This document shows positions 42,666-51,855 of a stretch of DNA of 64,000 nucleotides, in pieces. The position numbers and the translations under genes were made by a program. The DNA lies in assembly GCF_001613405.1 (NCBI RefSeq), contig NZ_BDCH01000037.1:32459-96458 (forward strand), in the 5' to 3' direction. The stretch comes from Nocardia crassostreae (GTDB taxonomy: Bacteria > Actinomycetota > Actinomycetes > Mycobacteriales > Mycobacteriaceae). Under the pieces are notes generated by a model that saw only the letters and a program-made list of their open reading frames with translations, had not been told where the DNA came from and did no database searches. The first letter of the stretch is position 1, and every line of letters begins with the position of its first letter.

Positions 42666-43487
42666 TTATTCGTTGACCAGCCGCAATCCGGGGCTGCGCG
42701 CCTGCCGCCGGTCCACCAGCCACACCATGATGCTCTGGTCGGCGGCCGGATCGAGGGTCTCCACCTCCACCTCGACCGCCCCGCGAACCGGATGATCGAT
42801 GTGCAGCACGACCGAGCGGGTGAGGGTCACGCGATGCTCGCGCCAGCGGCATTCGAACTCGGGGAACCGCTGCAACTGCTGGATCCGGGCTTCCAGGTTC
42901 TGATCGTCGGAGAACCGCGCATAGGACGCGCGCAGTACCGAAGTGACCAGGTCAGCGGCCTCGGCCCAATTACCGAACCGGCGTGTCGCCTCCGGATGCG
43001 CGAACAGGTAGAGCGCGAAATTGCCGTGCACCGCCTCGTCGAACATGCCGAGCGGTTCGGCGAAATCCCGCCAGGACGGATTCCAGGCCAGCATGTCCAT
43101 ACCGCGCCCGACCAGGTACGCGGGTGTCGGGTGCAGCGCGTCGATGACCGCCTGCATGGTCTCGCTGACCTGTTCGCGGGCCTGCCCGGCGCTGGGGCAG
43201 TTGTTGCGCTGTTCCATGTGGATGGCCAGCGTGCCGAGATGATGCCGTTCGATCTCGTTGAGCCGCAACGCATCCGCGAGGGCGCCCAGCACCGCGGTGG
43301 ACGGATTGGTATCCCGGCCCTGTTCCAGGCGCGCCAGATAGTCGGCGCTCACGCCCGCCAGCGCCGCGACCTCCTCCCGGCGCAGTCCGGGTGTCCGGCG
43401 CCGACGACCCGCGGGCAGCCCGACGTCCTCGGGCTGTAGCTGGGCTCGCCGCGCAATCAGGAACTCGGCGAATTCGGATCTCGACAC
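42666..43487 (-). CDS. XRE-family regulator with MmyB-like ligand domain
   Basis: 273 residues. The helix-turn-helix (about 30-85: PGLRREEVAALAGVSADYLARLEQGR pattern with key R35, V44, Y49, Q55) is followed by an MmyB-like PAS-type domain (about 105-270) with PAYLVGRGMDMLAWNP, FARFS-type and HPxxG-like blocks. Members bind a lipid or small ligand and often control nearby oxidoreductases. Its neighbour on the plus strand, 101 nt away, is a YceI gene. Intact. Confidence 0.88.
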   Translation of the reverse strand: MSRSEFAEFLIARRAQLQPEDVGLPAGRRRRTPGLRREEVAALAGVSADYLARLEQGRDTNPSTAVLGALADALRLNEIERHHLGTLAIHMEQRNNCPSAGQAREQVSETMQAVIDALHPTPAYLVGRGMDMLAWNPSWRDFAEPLGMFDEAVHGNFALYLFAHPEATRRFGNWAEAADLVTSVLRASYARFSDDQNLEARIQQLQRFPEFECRWREHRVTLTRSVVLHIDHPVRGAVEVEVETLDPAADQSIMVWLVDRRQARSPGLRLVNE

Positions 43488-43588
43488 CCCACCATGGTGC
43501 CCGATCCCAGCTCCGTTATCCCCGCCCTGTCAGTGCCAGGATCAAGACGGTGTGGCTAACCGGACCAGGGTCCTCTTGAATCGTTGCC

Positions 43589-44130
43589 ATGACGACTTCC
43601 GAGCAGACCACCATCGCCCCCGGCTCCTGGACCCTGGACGCCAACCACTCCTCGGTCAACTTCACCGTCCGCCACCTGGTATTTCCAAGGTTCGCGGCCG
43701 TTTCAACAACTTCGAGACCAGCTTCGTCGTCGACGCGTCCGGCAATGCCGCCATCGAGGCGACCATCTACCTGGACTCCTTCGACACCGGCAACGAGATG
43801 CGCGACAGCCACGTCCGCTCCGCCGAGATCCTCGACACCGCCAACCTGGACAAGCTGCACTTCCGGGTGGTCGAGCCGGTCGCCCTGGCCGCCGAGTTCG
43901 AGGTCGTCGGCGAGGTCACCCTCGGCGAGGTCACCAAGCCCGTCACCCTCGATGTGGAGTGGGGCGGCGTGCAGGTCTTCCCCGGCGACCAGAAGCAGCA
44001 CGCCGGTTTCACCGCCACCGGCACCTTCAAGCGCAGCGACTTCAATGTCGCCCCCGGCCTGCCCACCGCCATGCTGGGCGACAAGATCGCCATCGAGCTC
44101 GACATCCAGCTCGTCGAACCGACCGCCTGA
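43589..44130 (+). pseudogene. YceI-family lipid-binding protein, one frameshift
   Basis: The corrected product is about 180 residues, the family's length, with no signal peptide. YceI proteins form a lipocalin-like barrel that binds polyprenoid lipids. The start WTLDANHSSVNFTVRHLV is in one frame and SKVRGRFNNFETSF onward in another. The break is at 43680/43681, where one base is missing in CTGGTATTTCC (expected CTGGTNATTTCC). The remainder, including HVRSAEILDTANLDKL and the C-terminal strands, is perfectly conserved. A frameshift this clean is suspicious for an assembly error. Confidence 0.82.
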
Positions 44131-44144
44131 TACCGGATTACGAA

Positions 44145-44172
44145 GCGGCGGCGTCCGAATGGACGCCGCCGC
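44145..44172. terminator. Perfect hairpin between yceI and mcr
   Basis: GCGGCGGCGTCC (44145-44156) / GGACGCCGCCGC (44161-44172), 12 bp with a GAAT tetraloop, between convergent genes (stops at 44130 and 44198). Confidence 0.85.
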
Positions 44173-44197
44173 TAGGCATTTCACGACAATCGCGGGC

Positions 44198-45298
44198 TCA
44201 GTCCGCCCAGACCTGTTCGATCGGGGTGCCCTCGTTCGGCGGCGGGGTCGGCGTACCGGTGGGCGTGCGGGAGAACCGCGGGGCCGGGGCGTGCTGGACG
44301 ACGCCGTCGATCTCGATCAGGCCGGTGCGGGCCTGGATGTGCGGATTCTGTTCGGCCTCGGTGAAAGTCAGCACCGGCGTGGTGCAGGCGTCGGTGTGCT
44401 CGAAGACGGCCCACCACTCGTCGCGGGTCCTGGTCTTGAACTTCTCGGTGAACAGCTTGCGCAGCTGCTCCTGGCCGTTGGGGTCGAGCTGGTGGGGCAG
44501 GCCCTCCGGCGAGATCTCCAGTCCCCGCAGCAGTTCCGCGTAGAACTGCGGTTCGATGCAGCCGACCGCCATGTACTTGCCGTCGGCGGTCTCATAGGTG
44601 TCGTAGAAGGCCATACCGGTGTCGAGCAGGTTGGCGCCGCGCTCGTCGGACCACAGGCCCATACCCTTCATGCCCCAGATCATGTGCGAAAGGGCAAGCG
44701 CGCCATCGATCATGGCGGCATCGATGACCTGGCCCTTACCGGAGGACTGGCGTTCGACCAGGGCGGCGAGAATGCCGAAGACCAGGAACATGGAGCCGCC
44801 GCCGAAGTCGCCGACCATGTTCAGCGGCGGGACGGGGCGTTCGCCCTTGCGGCCGATGGCATTCAGCACACCGGTGAGCGAGATGTAGTTGATGTCGTGC
44901 CCGGCGCGGTCGGCCAGCGGGCCGTACTGACCCCAGCCGGTCATGCGGCCGTAGATCAGGCGCGGATTGCGTTCCAGCGCGGCGTCGGGGCCCAGGCCCA
45001 TGCGCTCGGTGACGCCGGGGCGGAAGCCCTCGAGCAGCACGTCGGCCTTCTCGACGAGCCCGAGCACCTTCTCGATATCGGCCGGATCCTTGAGGTTGGC
45101 CTCGACGATCGTGCGCCCGCGCCACTGTGGCCGTTCCATGAAGCCGGGGAACTGATTCGGTCGCTGCACCCGCACCACATCGGCGCCGAGATCGGCGAGC
45201 AGCAGCGCCGCATGCGGTCCCGGTCCGATTCCGGCCAGTTCAACGACCCGGATGCCCGCGAGCGGGCCCTGCCGGTTGGCGGTGGATGGAGTGCTCAC
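44198..45298 (-). CDS. mcr: Alpha-methylacyl-CoA racemase (CoA-transferase family III)
   Basis: 366 residues. It interconverts 2R- and 2S-methylacyl-CoA, needed for degradation of branched-chain lipids and sterol side chains. The CoA-transferase III fold is clear: GIRVVELAGIGPGPHAALLLADLGADVV (start, key A29-A35 region), the catalytic His in DRAGHDINYI (about 128), the Asp in NMVGDFGGG (about 158) and Glu near 243. Length and sequence fit M. tuberculosis MCR (Rv1143). It is divergent from the porin genes. Confidence 0.92.
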   Translation of the reverse strand: MSTPSTANRQGPLAGIRVVELAGIGPGPHAALLLADLGADVVRVQRPNQFPGFMERPQWRGRTIVEANLKDPADIEKVLGLVEKADVLLEGFRPGVTERMGLGPDAALERNPRLIYGRMTGWGQYGPLADRAGHDINYISLTGVLNAIGRKGERPVPPLNMVGDFGGGSMFLVFGILAALVERQSSGKGQVIDAAMIDGALALSHMIWGMKGMGLWSDERGANLLDTGMAFYDTYETADGKYMAVGCIEPQFYAELLRGLEISPEGLPHQLDPNGQEQLRKLFTEKFKTRTRDEWWAVFEHTDACTTPVLTFTEAEQNPHIQARTGLIEIDGVVQHAPAPRFSRTPTGTPTPPPNEGTPIEQVWAD

Positions 45299-45581
45299 GC
45301 CCTACCTCGGTTCGATCGACAACCCTGTCACCGGCAGCCTGCACCGGTGTTGACATTCTGACAATAGGGTGTGGGGTGGCGCACACCCACCCTCCCGGCC
45401 GCGCGCGAGTGGTCATAACCAGCCGGGTGGCGGATTGCTTCCAGCCGATCGGCGGATGTCGCCCGCGGCCGACGCGTCCTTACGCTCGCTGCGGTTGCCG
45501 GATCTCGTCCCGGGGGCGGGCCCGGGCCGAACCAACGCGGTGCGCGTCGTCGCACCGCCGCGACATCTGATGAGGGTACAT

Positions 45582-46250
45582 ATGAATAACTTTCGCACCA
45601 TCGGTGGCGGCGCCCGGGTTGCCGGGCTCGGCGCCGCAGCCGTCGTTGCCGCGGGTCTGTTCTCGACCGGCGCGGCGCATGCGGACGCCTTCGTGCCGCT
45701 GCCCGACGGTCAGCGATCCGGGCCGGGCGCGACGATCACCCGCACCGGGGAGCACGCGGTGATCTCCCCGTCGCTGGCCGCCAATGGCGCCGGACGGGTG
45801 GCCTGGCTGTCGGGCATCGTCTCCGCCGATGTCACCGCGACGCCGGAAGGGACGGCCGGGCCCTGGGACGGCGCGACGAACGCGCCCGGCTCCAACAACT
45901 CCTCCACGCACGGGATTTCGCGGCTGTCCACCGGCTATACCGTCGGCTGTCAGGTCAGCATCGGCGACGAGGCGATCTCCGCCGGGGTATCGGGCGGGAT
46001 CACCACCAAGGGGTTCACCGTCGCGGGCAAGATCGGGCTGAAGCTGGAGCCGGGGGAGGTGGCCTTCGTGAACATCGAGGGCAAGGACATTCCGACGACC
46101 GGCGTCTACTCCGTCGAATACCAGGACGTCGAACTGCAGATCCAGGGTTGCGGGGGTTACGCCCAGGCGCGCTCCTACACCGTGGTCGAGATCATCGGCG
46201 GCGATTACTCCAAGACGACCCTCTACGGTATGCCGTTCAGCATCGGCTGA
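45582..46250 (+). CDS. MspA-family porin, NfpA/NfpB-like subunit 1
   Basis: 222 residues. A signal peptide (about 1-35, cleavage after AHA) precedes an MspA porin domain (PF09203-type): DAFVPLPDGQ, TGYTVGCQVSIG, and the end CGGYAQARSYTVVEIIGGDYSK. Two cysteines, in VGCQV and IQGCGGY, may form a disulfide. MspA-type porins are octameric channels through the mycolic-acid outer membrane; N. farcinica uses the tandem NfpA and NfpB as a mixed channel. ATG 45582 follows GAGGG. A homologous gene starts 60 nt downstream. Confidence 0.9.
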   Translation: MNNFRTIGGGARVAGLGAAAVVAAGLFSTGAAHADAFVPLPDGQRSGPGATITRTGEHAVISPSLAANGAGRVAWLSGIVSADVTATPEGTAGPWDGATNAPGSNNSSTHGISRLSTGYTVGCQVSIGDEAISAGVSGGITTKGFTVAGKIGLKLEPGEVAFVNIEGKDIPTTGVYSVEYQDVELQIQGCGGYAQARSYTVVEIIGGDYSKTTLYGMPFSIG

Positions 46251-46310
46251 CGTGCACCGGTCGCCAAATCACTCCTCGCCGATGCGAATTCACTCCCCAA
46301 GGGATTTCTC

Positions 46311-46979
46311 ATGAACAACCGTAAGACCGTGGCGCGCCTGGCCGGAGCCAGCGCCGCCGCCACCCTCGCGCTGGGCCTGTGGTCGGCCGGGGCCGCCAAT
46401 GCCGACACCTTCGTCCCGCTGCCCGGCGGTGAGCTCTCCCGCACCCTGACCGACGGCACCGTGGTGACGGTGCGCCTGGTCGGCGAATCCGCGACCATCA
46501 ATCCGGCCATGGGCTCCACCCCGCTGCATCGCAATGCCTGGGTATCGGCCAGCGCGCAGGTCGAGCTGTCCGGCCCGAATGCCAAGGGCGGCAAGATCTA
46601 TCCCGGCTACGTGGTGGGCTGCCAGGTCAATATCGGCGGCGGCAAGGTGACCGGCGGCGTCAGCGGCAAGTCCGACTGGGAGGGCAAGAAGCCCCAGATC
46701 GGCGGTAAGGGCGGCGGTTCCCTCACGCTCGGACCCGGCGAGGCCGACTCCCTGTACCTGCTCGACCTGGAAGAGGCCGACGACTACGGCGACGAATCCC
46801 ACGCCAAGCGCGTCAAATTCAAGGGCGAGAGCGGCAGCGTCACCTGGGCGGATTCCACCATCGGCGTCGAAGGCTGCGCCGGTTACGCCCAGGCCCGCGC
46901 CTTCGTACAGGTCAAGGTCGAGACCGCGACCGTCAATTCCGTGGTGACCCTGTGGGGTCAGCCGTTCAGCATCGGCTGG
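46311..46979 (+). CDS. MspA-family porin, NfpA/NfpB-like subunit 2, natural stop codon lost
   Basis: The domain portion is 222 residues: signal peptide (about 1-32, cleavage after ANA), then DTFVPLPGGE, YPGYVVGCQVNIG and CAGYAQARAFVQVKVETATVNSVVTLWGQPFSIG. It parallels subunit 1 closely. Where subunit 1 ends GGC TGA, this one reads GGC TGG (46977-46979), so translation would run on through the terminator and the antisense of the kinase gene to TAG at 48234-48236, 641 residues in all. The extension has no plausible function. A TGA-to-TGG error or mutation is the simplest explanation. The feature end given is the expected stop. Confidence 0.85.
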
Positions 46980-46988
46980 TCCCACAGG

Positions 46989-47029
46989 GCGGGCACCCGT
47001 GGGCCTCCCTCATCCACGGGTGTCCGCCG
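46989..47029. terminator. Hairpin terminator between porin and kinase genes
   Basis: GGCGGGCACCCGTGG (46989-47003) pairs with CCACGGGTGTCCGCC (47015-47029): 14 Watson-Crick pairs and one G-U, with an 11-nt loop. It lies 10 nt past the expected porin stop and 11 nt past the kinase stop, which also supports 46979 as the true end of the porin gene. Confidence 0.85.
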
Positions 47030-47039
47030 CGTTCGCCGA

Positions 47040-48134
47040 TCAGTTTCGGGGCAGGTGCAATTCGACCCGGAAGCCGCCGTCGGCCGCCGGTCGGCTCACC
47101 AGCCGTCCGTGCAGCAATTCGGCGCGCTCGGACAAACCGATGAGCCCGTGACCCGAACCGGGGAGCGGGATGGCGGCGCGAGTGGGCGCGCCGTTGCGGA
47201 TCGTCACTCCGAATTCCGTTGCCCCGGACCACAATCGAATCTCCGCGCTGGCGCCCGGCGCGTGTTTGCGCACATTGGTCAGCGCCTCCTGCACCGTGCG
47301 ATAGATGGCCCGCTGCGCCGCGCCGGTGATCTCGCCGGGCAGGCTGCCGCTGACCTGTGCGGGAATTCCACAGGCGCCGACCAGCGTATGCAGATCCGCC
47401 AGGGTCGGCTGTGGCGTCAGCTCCGTGCCGCGGCTGCCCGAGGCGCGCAGCAGGGTCACCAGATGTCGCAGCTCATCGAGGGTTCCGACACTCAGCATGC
47501 GGATGGTCTCGGCGGCCTCGCGGGTATCGGCATCGCGTGCCGAGACCATGAGCGCACCGGCGCGGACGGCGATCAGGCTCACCTGATGCGACACCACATC
47601 GTGCATTTCCCGCCCGATCTGCGCGCGTTCCCGGGCCAGCACCGCCTGCGCGTGCAGCAGCCGCTCCTGATCGCGGGCCTCCTCGATCTCCGCGAGCCGC
47701 CCCGACAGTTCGTCACGGGTGCGGACCAGCTGGCCGAACAGCGCCGGGGCGGCCGCCCAGGCGGTCAGATAGACCAGATCGACGAGCGCATCGGTGCGAT
47801 CGGCCTGATCGATCGGCAGCCAGGTGACGGCGGCCGCCAGGATCGACGTGCCCGTACAGGCGAAGAGCAGCAGCCGATTCCGGGTGTGCAGGGCGAGATT
47901 GAACAGTGCCACGCCGGGCGCCACGACCATGATGGTCAGGCCGGTCGCGGGCACGGTGAGCAGGAACGCCAGGATCGGCCACCGCCGCCGCAGCAGCAGC
48001 GCGAGGCAGGCGGTGATCGCCGCCGCGCAGGCGGCCGGGGAGTACCACTCGTGGTCGAGCCACGCCTCGGCCACCGCCGCACCCAGCACCGCGACCTCGA
48101 GCAGCCAGCGCGGCGGGCGGGCGAACCTCACCAT
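47040..48134 (-). CDS. Sensor histidine kinase (HisKA_3, NarL-partner type)
   Basis: 364 residues. The N-terminal region has four or five transmembrane helices (about 10-135). A coiled coil (about 138-170) leads to HisKA_3 with phosphoacceptor H178 in REMHDVVSHQVSLI. The HATPase domain is about 265-364 with N-box YRTVQEALTNVRKHAPG and G-box GHGLIGLSERAELL. It overlaps the response regulator 3' end by 7 nt. It lies next to the porin genes but on the other strand, so a link to them is only positional. Confidence 0.93.
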   Translation of the reverse strand: MVRFARPPRWLLEVAVLGAAVAEAWLDHEWYSPAACAAAITACLALLLRRRWPILAFLLTVPATGLTIMVVAPGVALFNLALHTRNRLLLFACTGTSILAAAVTWLPIDQADRTDALVDLVYLTAWAAAPALFGQLVRTRDELSGRLAEIEEARDQERLLHAQAVLARERAQIGREMHDVVSHQVSLIAVRAGALMVSARDADTREAAETIRMLSVGTLDELRHLVTLLRASGSRGTELTPQPTLADLHTLVGACGIPAQVSGSLPGEITGAAQRAIYRTVQEALTNVRKHAPGASAEIRLWSGATEFGVTIRNGAPTRAAIPLPGSGHGLIGLSERAELLHGRLVSRPAADGGFRVELHLPRN

Positions 48135-48805
48135 CGCGCGCGCCCGCCCGCGCGCAGCAAGCCGCCGCGCTGTGCGACCAGGGCGGCCTGGACGCGGCTG
48201 TGCACCCGCAGTTTGGTCAGCACGGCGCTCACGTGATCCTTGACGGTGCCCACGTTCAGATAGATGCGTTGTCCGATCTCGGTATTGGACAGCCCCTCCG
48301 CCAGCAGGACCAGCACCTCGCGCTCGCGTCCGGTCAGCCCGTCCAGGCGCGCCACCTCGGCGTCGGTCGCGGCCATGCGGCCCAGTTCGGTATCGCCGTG
48401 CAGCAGTGTGGCCGCCGCCTGCGGCGACAGCACCACGCCCCCGGCGGCCAGCGTCCGGACCAGTTGCGCCAGCTGCTCCGGTTCGGTGTCCTTGAGCAGG
48501 AATCCCGCGGCGCCCGAACGCAGTGCGGTGACAATGTATTCGTCGGTGTCGAAGGTGGTCAGCATGGCCACCGTGGGCGGCTCGGGCAGGGCGCGCAGCC
48601 GGTGCAGGATGGTGAGCCCGTCGATATCGGGCATGCGGATATCGAGCAGCACCACATCCGGGCGCACTTCGTCGATGAGGGCCATCGCGCCGCCGCCCGA
48701 ACTGGTGCCCGCGATCTCGATATCGGGCGCGGCGCCGAGAATGAGCTCGAACCCGGAACGCACCAGCGCCTCGTCATCGATGATGACCACACGAATCACA
48801 CTCAC
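48128..48805 (-). CDS. NarL/LuxR-family response regulator
   Basis: 225 residues. The receiver domain has D10/D11 and phosphoacceptor D55 in LLDIRMPDIDG; the LuxR HTH is at about 160-215 (LTGREREVLVLLAEGLSNTEIGQ). GTG 48805 starts MSVIRVVIIDDE; TACGCT lies 6 nt before it on the minus strand, and no ribosome site is visible, so the mRNA is probably leaderless. It is the first gene of a two-gene operon with its kinase, here in RR-HK order. Confidence 0.92.
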   Translation of the reverse strand: MSVIRVVIIDDEALVRSGFELILGAAPDIEIAGTSSGGGAMALIDEVRPDVVLLDIRMPDIDGLTILHRLRALPEPPTVAMLTTFDTDEYIVTALRSGAAGFLLKDTEPEQLAQLVRTLAAGGVVLSPQAAATLLHGDTELGRMAATDAEVARLDGLTGREREVLVLLAEGLSNTEIGQRIYLNVGTVKDHVSAVLTKLRVHSRVQAALVAQRGGLLRAGGRARW

Positions 48806-48968
48806 CGCAGCAGCGTAGGGACATACCGGGCGCGGGGCCACCCGCCGATCGGCGGACATTCAGGGTGACGTCGGGGTGGTGTGCGGGTGAATATGCTCCC
48901 GGTGGCCGACGCGTTCGCGGTGGCCGTGGGCCAGAATGCCGGTAAGCCATCGAGCGAAGGACACTGGA

Positions 48969-49451
48969 GTGAGCGCACTGGGTGAGGCACTGGTCGGCCT
49001 CGCGATTCTCATCGGCCTGGTCGGCATCGTGGTGCCCATCCTGCCGGGCGTCATTCTCATTTTCGCCGCCGTGCTGGTGTGGGCGATCATGACCGGCGGC
49101 GCCACCGCCTGGGTGGTGTTCGCCGTCTGCGCAACGCTTCTGGTGATCAGCGGCATCGTCAAGTACACCTGGCCGGGCGCCAAGCTGCGCGAAGCGGGCG
49201 TCTCCAACCGGTCACTGTTCCTCGGCGCGGTGCTCGGCATCATCGGGTTCTTCGTGGTCCCGATCGTCGGCCTGTTCCTGGGATTCGTCCTGGGCGTTTG
49301 TCTTTCGGAACTGCAACGGCTGCGCGTGCAGCGGCCCGCCTGGGAGTCCACCAAGCACGCCCTGAAGGGCGTCGGCCTGTCCTTGCTCATCGAGCTGCTC
49401 GGGGCCCTGTTCGCCACGGCCGTCTGGGTCGCGGGCGTGGTGGCCGTCTAA
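48969..49451 (+). CDS. DUF456-family membrane protein
   Basis: 160 residues with four or five transmembrane helices. The DUF456 pattern is present: LGLVGIVVPILPGVILIFAAVLVWA near the start (P27, G29 and P33 region) and GAVLGIIGFFVVPIVGLFLGFVLG in the middle. GTG 48969 has GAAGGA upstream. It is convergent with the amidohydrolase and their stop codons overlap by 4 nt. Function is unknown; glycine-zipper-like helices suggest a small membrane oligomer. Confidence 0.8.
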   Translation: MSALGEALVGLAILIGLVGIVVPILPGVILIFAAVLVWAIMTGGATAWVVFAVCATLLVISGIVKYTWPGAKLREAGVSNRSLFLGAVLGIIGFFVVPIVGLFLGFVLGVCLSELQRLRVQRPAWESTKHALKGVGLSLLIELLGALFATAVWVAGVVAV

Positions 49452-50326
49452 CCGTCGATGATCGGCAGCGGAATCGTATCCGGCAGTGCCGGAGGCGGTT
49501 TCGGCAGTTCGGAGCGGTGCAGCCGCAAGGTCGGCGAGTCCGCGGTGTAGAGCGGGCGGGTCGGCGTGGGATCCTCGAGCCGCCGTTCCTTGGCGGGCAG
49601 TCGGTAGAACGCCCGCGCATTGTCCTCCAGCACCTTGTGCAGATCGGTGCCGACCGCGTCCGCGATCACCTCGATATCGGTATCGCGGAACGGCCGCCCG
49701 GCGCGGGTGCCCGGCAGATCGGAGCCGAACATGAGCGCCTCCGGATTCACCGCGTGGATCTTGCGCAGCGCCTGCCCCACATTCATCGACACCCGCCCGA
49801 AGCCGGACGCCTTCACCTTGGATCCGCGATCCACCAGATTCAGCAGGTACGGCAGGCAGTCGTCGCTCATGCCCATGTGATCGATGGCCAGGGTGGGCAG
49901 TTTGGAGATGACCGGCTCCAGCGAGCCGAGCATGGACCCGTCGATGTACAGCTCCACATGCCAGCCGACCAGATCGTAGGCCCGCAGCGCCAGCATGGTG
50001 AGCCCGACGATGTCCAGGGCCGCCCGCTTGAGATTGAACCGGACAGCGCGCACGCCCGCGCCGTCCAGCGCCATGATTTCCGCGTCGGTGGCGTCCACAT
50101 GCAGATTGGTGACGCCCACCCAGCCCTCGCCGAGTTCGGCGAGGGCGGCGCGTAGATAGCTCTGATCGGTGCCCTGGAAGGACCCGCTGACCACGGCCCC
50201 GCCGTCGATATCGAAGCGCGCCATGCGCGCGCGATAGTCGCCGATGGTGTACGGGTCGGGCAGGTAGCCTTCGTTTTCGATCAGCGGGAACCGCGGATCG
50301 ATGATGTGGACATGGGCATCGAACAC
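49448..50326 (-). CDS. Amidohydrolase-2 family metal-dependent hydrolase
   Basis: 292 residues, TIM-barrel fold. The N-terminal HxH is in FDAHVHIIDP (H4, H6), an acidic-His pair is in LAIDHMGMSDD (about 147-157), and the metal-site Asp is in ALMFGSDLPGTR (about 198-209). This is the decarboxylase/lactonase branch that includes 2-pyrone-4,6-dicarboxylate hydrolase and ACMSD-like enzymes. The C-terminal tail (about 255-292) is Pro-rich and unusual. It sits downstream of fprA on the same strand (79-nt gap). The substrate is unknown. Confidence 0.85.
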   Translation of the reverse strand: MFDAHVHIIDPRFPLIENEGYLPDPYTIGDYRARMARFDIDGGAVVSGSFQGTDQSYLRAALAELGEGWVGVTNLHVDATDAEIMALDGAGVRAVRFNLKRAALDIVGLTMLALRAYDLVGWHVELYIDGSMLGSLEPVISKLPTLAIDHMGMSDDCLPYLLNLVDRGSKVKASGFGRVSMNVGQALRKIHAVNPEALMFGSDLPGTRAGRPFRDTDIEVIADAVGTDLHKVLEDNARAFYRLPAKERRLEDPTPTRPLYTADSPTLRLHRSELPKPPPALPDTIPLPIIDG

Positions 50327-50405
50327 CTGATCAGCATGCCTCAGAACGGTGACAAGTGCCGAAGCCCTTGTCCACCTGACTTATTGGGCCAGGTCAGGGG
50401 ATGGA

Positions 50406-51800
50406 CTAGTTGCCGACCTTGTCTGGCTCGCTGGCGCGCAGCATGTCCTCGCGCTCCACGACCTTCACCCGCTCGCGGCCTTCCGGCTCGCCCAAGGCGC
50501 GCTCGTGCGCGTCCAGGCGGTACCAACCGGCCCAGGTGGTGAACGGAATGCCCTTGGCCTCCAGGAACTCGGTCACGGCCTCGAGCTCTGGCTTGGCGGC
50601 CGGGGTGAAGTTCGGGGCGTCGTCGAGCAGGCAGGCGATGGTCTCGTTGGCATCGCCCTTGGTGTGGCCGATGAGGCCGACCGGGCCGCGCTTGATCCAG
50701 CCGGTGACATAGGTCTGCGGCATGTAGCGCGCGCCGCCGTCGGCATCCTCGTCGATGAGCACGCGACCAGCCTCGTTGGGCACGGTGCTCGCCTGATCGT
50801 CGAACGGCAGCGGCGGGATGTTCTGCGACAGGTAGCCGACCGCGCGGTACACGGCCTGGATGTCCCAGTCCTTGTATTCGCCGGTGCCCTTGCAGTTGCC
50901 GGTGCCGTCGAGTTGGGTGCGCTCGGTGCGCAGGCCGACGACCTTGCCGTCCTCGCCCACGATCTCGGCGGGGGATTCGAAGAAGTGCAGGAACAGCTTG
51001 TGCGGGCGATTGCCGACATCGCGGATGGCCCACTGCTCGAGGGTGTTGCAGATCATGTCGACCTGCTTGGAATGGCGGCGCGCCGCTCCCGAGCCCTCGT
51101 CGTAGTCGATGTCCTCGGGATCGACGATGACCTCGATGGTCGGCGAATGATCGAGCTCGCGCAGCTCCAGGGGCGTGAACTTGGCCTGGGCGGGACCGCG
51201 GCGGCCGAATACGTGCACCTCGAGGGCCTTGTTGGCCTTGAGCCCGTCGTAGACGTTCGGCGGGATCTCGGTCGGCAGCAGTTCGTCACCGGTCTTGGCC
51301 AGCACGCGCGCCACGTCCAGGGCGACATTGCCGACGCCGAGCACGGCGACCTTCTCGGCGTCGAGGGGCCAGCTGCGCGGCACGTCCGGGTGCCCGTCGT
51401 ACCAGGACACGAAGTCGGCGGCGCCGTAGGAGCCGTCCAGCTCGATGCCCGGAATCTCCAGGGCGCGGTCGGCATTGGCGCCGGTGGAGAAGATGACCGC
51501 GTCGTAGAAGCTCTGCAGGTCCTCGAGGGTGATGTCGACGCCGTAGTCGATATTGCCCAGCAGTCGCACCTGCGGCTTGTCGAGCACCTTGTGCAGGGCG
51601 GTGATGATGCCCTTGATGCGCGGGTGGTCGGGGGCGACGCCGTAGCGGATCAGACCGAACGGGGCGGGCATCCGCTCGTACAGGTCGATGCTCACCTCGG
51701 CGTCGGATTTCATCAACGCGTCGGCGGCATAGATGCCCGCGGGGCCGGCGCCCACGATCGCAATGCGGAGCGGGCGGGTCGCTGCACTCTGTTCGGTCAT
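50406..51800 (-). CDS. fprA: NADPH:ferredoxin/adrenodoxin reductase FprA
   Basis: 464 residues. It passes electrons from NADPH through FAD to ferredoxins, which serve cytochromes P450 and other iron-sulfur partners. The FAD motif IAIVGAGPAGIYAAD lies at 15-29, RYGVAPDHPRIK at about 52-64 and the NADPH motif VLGVGNVALDVARVL at about 155-169, with the FAD-anchoring GWIKRGPVGLIGHTK near 365. The ATG before TEQSAATRP is used. An iron-box-like site lies 56 nt upstream. Length fits M. tuberculosis FprA (456 aa). Confidence 0.95.
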   Translation of the reverse strand: MTEQSAATRPLRIAIVGAGPAGIYAADALMKSDAEVSIDLYERMPAPFGLIRYGVAPDHPRIKGIITALHKVLDKPQVRLLGNIDYGVDITLEDLQSFYDAVIFSTGANADRALEIPGIELDGSYGAADFVSWYDGHPDVPRSWPLDAEKVAVLGVGNVALDVARVLAKTGDELLPTEIPPNVYDGLKANKALEVHVFGRRGPAQAKFTPLELRELDHSPTIEVIVDPEDIDYDEGSGAARRHSKQVDMICNTLEQWAIRDVGNRPHKLFLHFFESPAEIVGEDGKVVGLRTERTQLDGTGNCKGTGEYKDWDIQAVYRAVGYLSQNIPPLPFDDQASTVPNEAGRVLIDEDADGGARYMPQTYVTGWIKRGPVGLIGHTKGDANETIACLLDDAPNFTPAAKPELEAVTEFLEAKGIPFTTWAGWYRLDAHERALGEPEGRERVKVVEREDMLRASEPDKVGN

Positions 51801-51855
51801 TCTTATGCGCACCCTTTGGTTGGAGCTACGTAGTCGTCGGCCTCGGCCGTCATTC

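Noticed and set aside
45350..45372. TTGACA with TAGGGT downstream as a housekeeping promoter for the porins
   Set aside because: The gap between the hexamers is only 9 nt, not the 16-18 nt needed, and no second -10 fits.
46980..48236. C-terminal 419-residue extension of porin subunit 2 as a real domain
   Set aside because: It is antisense to a well-formed kinase gene and crosses a strong terminator; loss of a TGA explains it.
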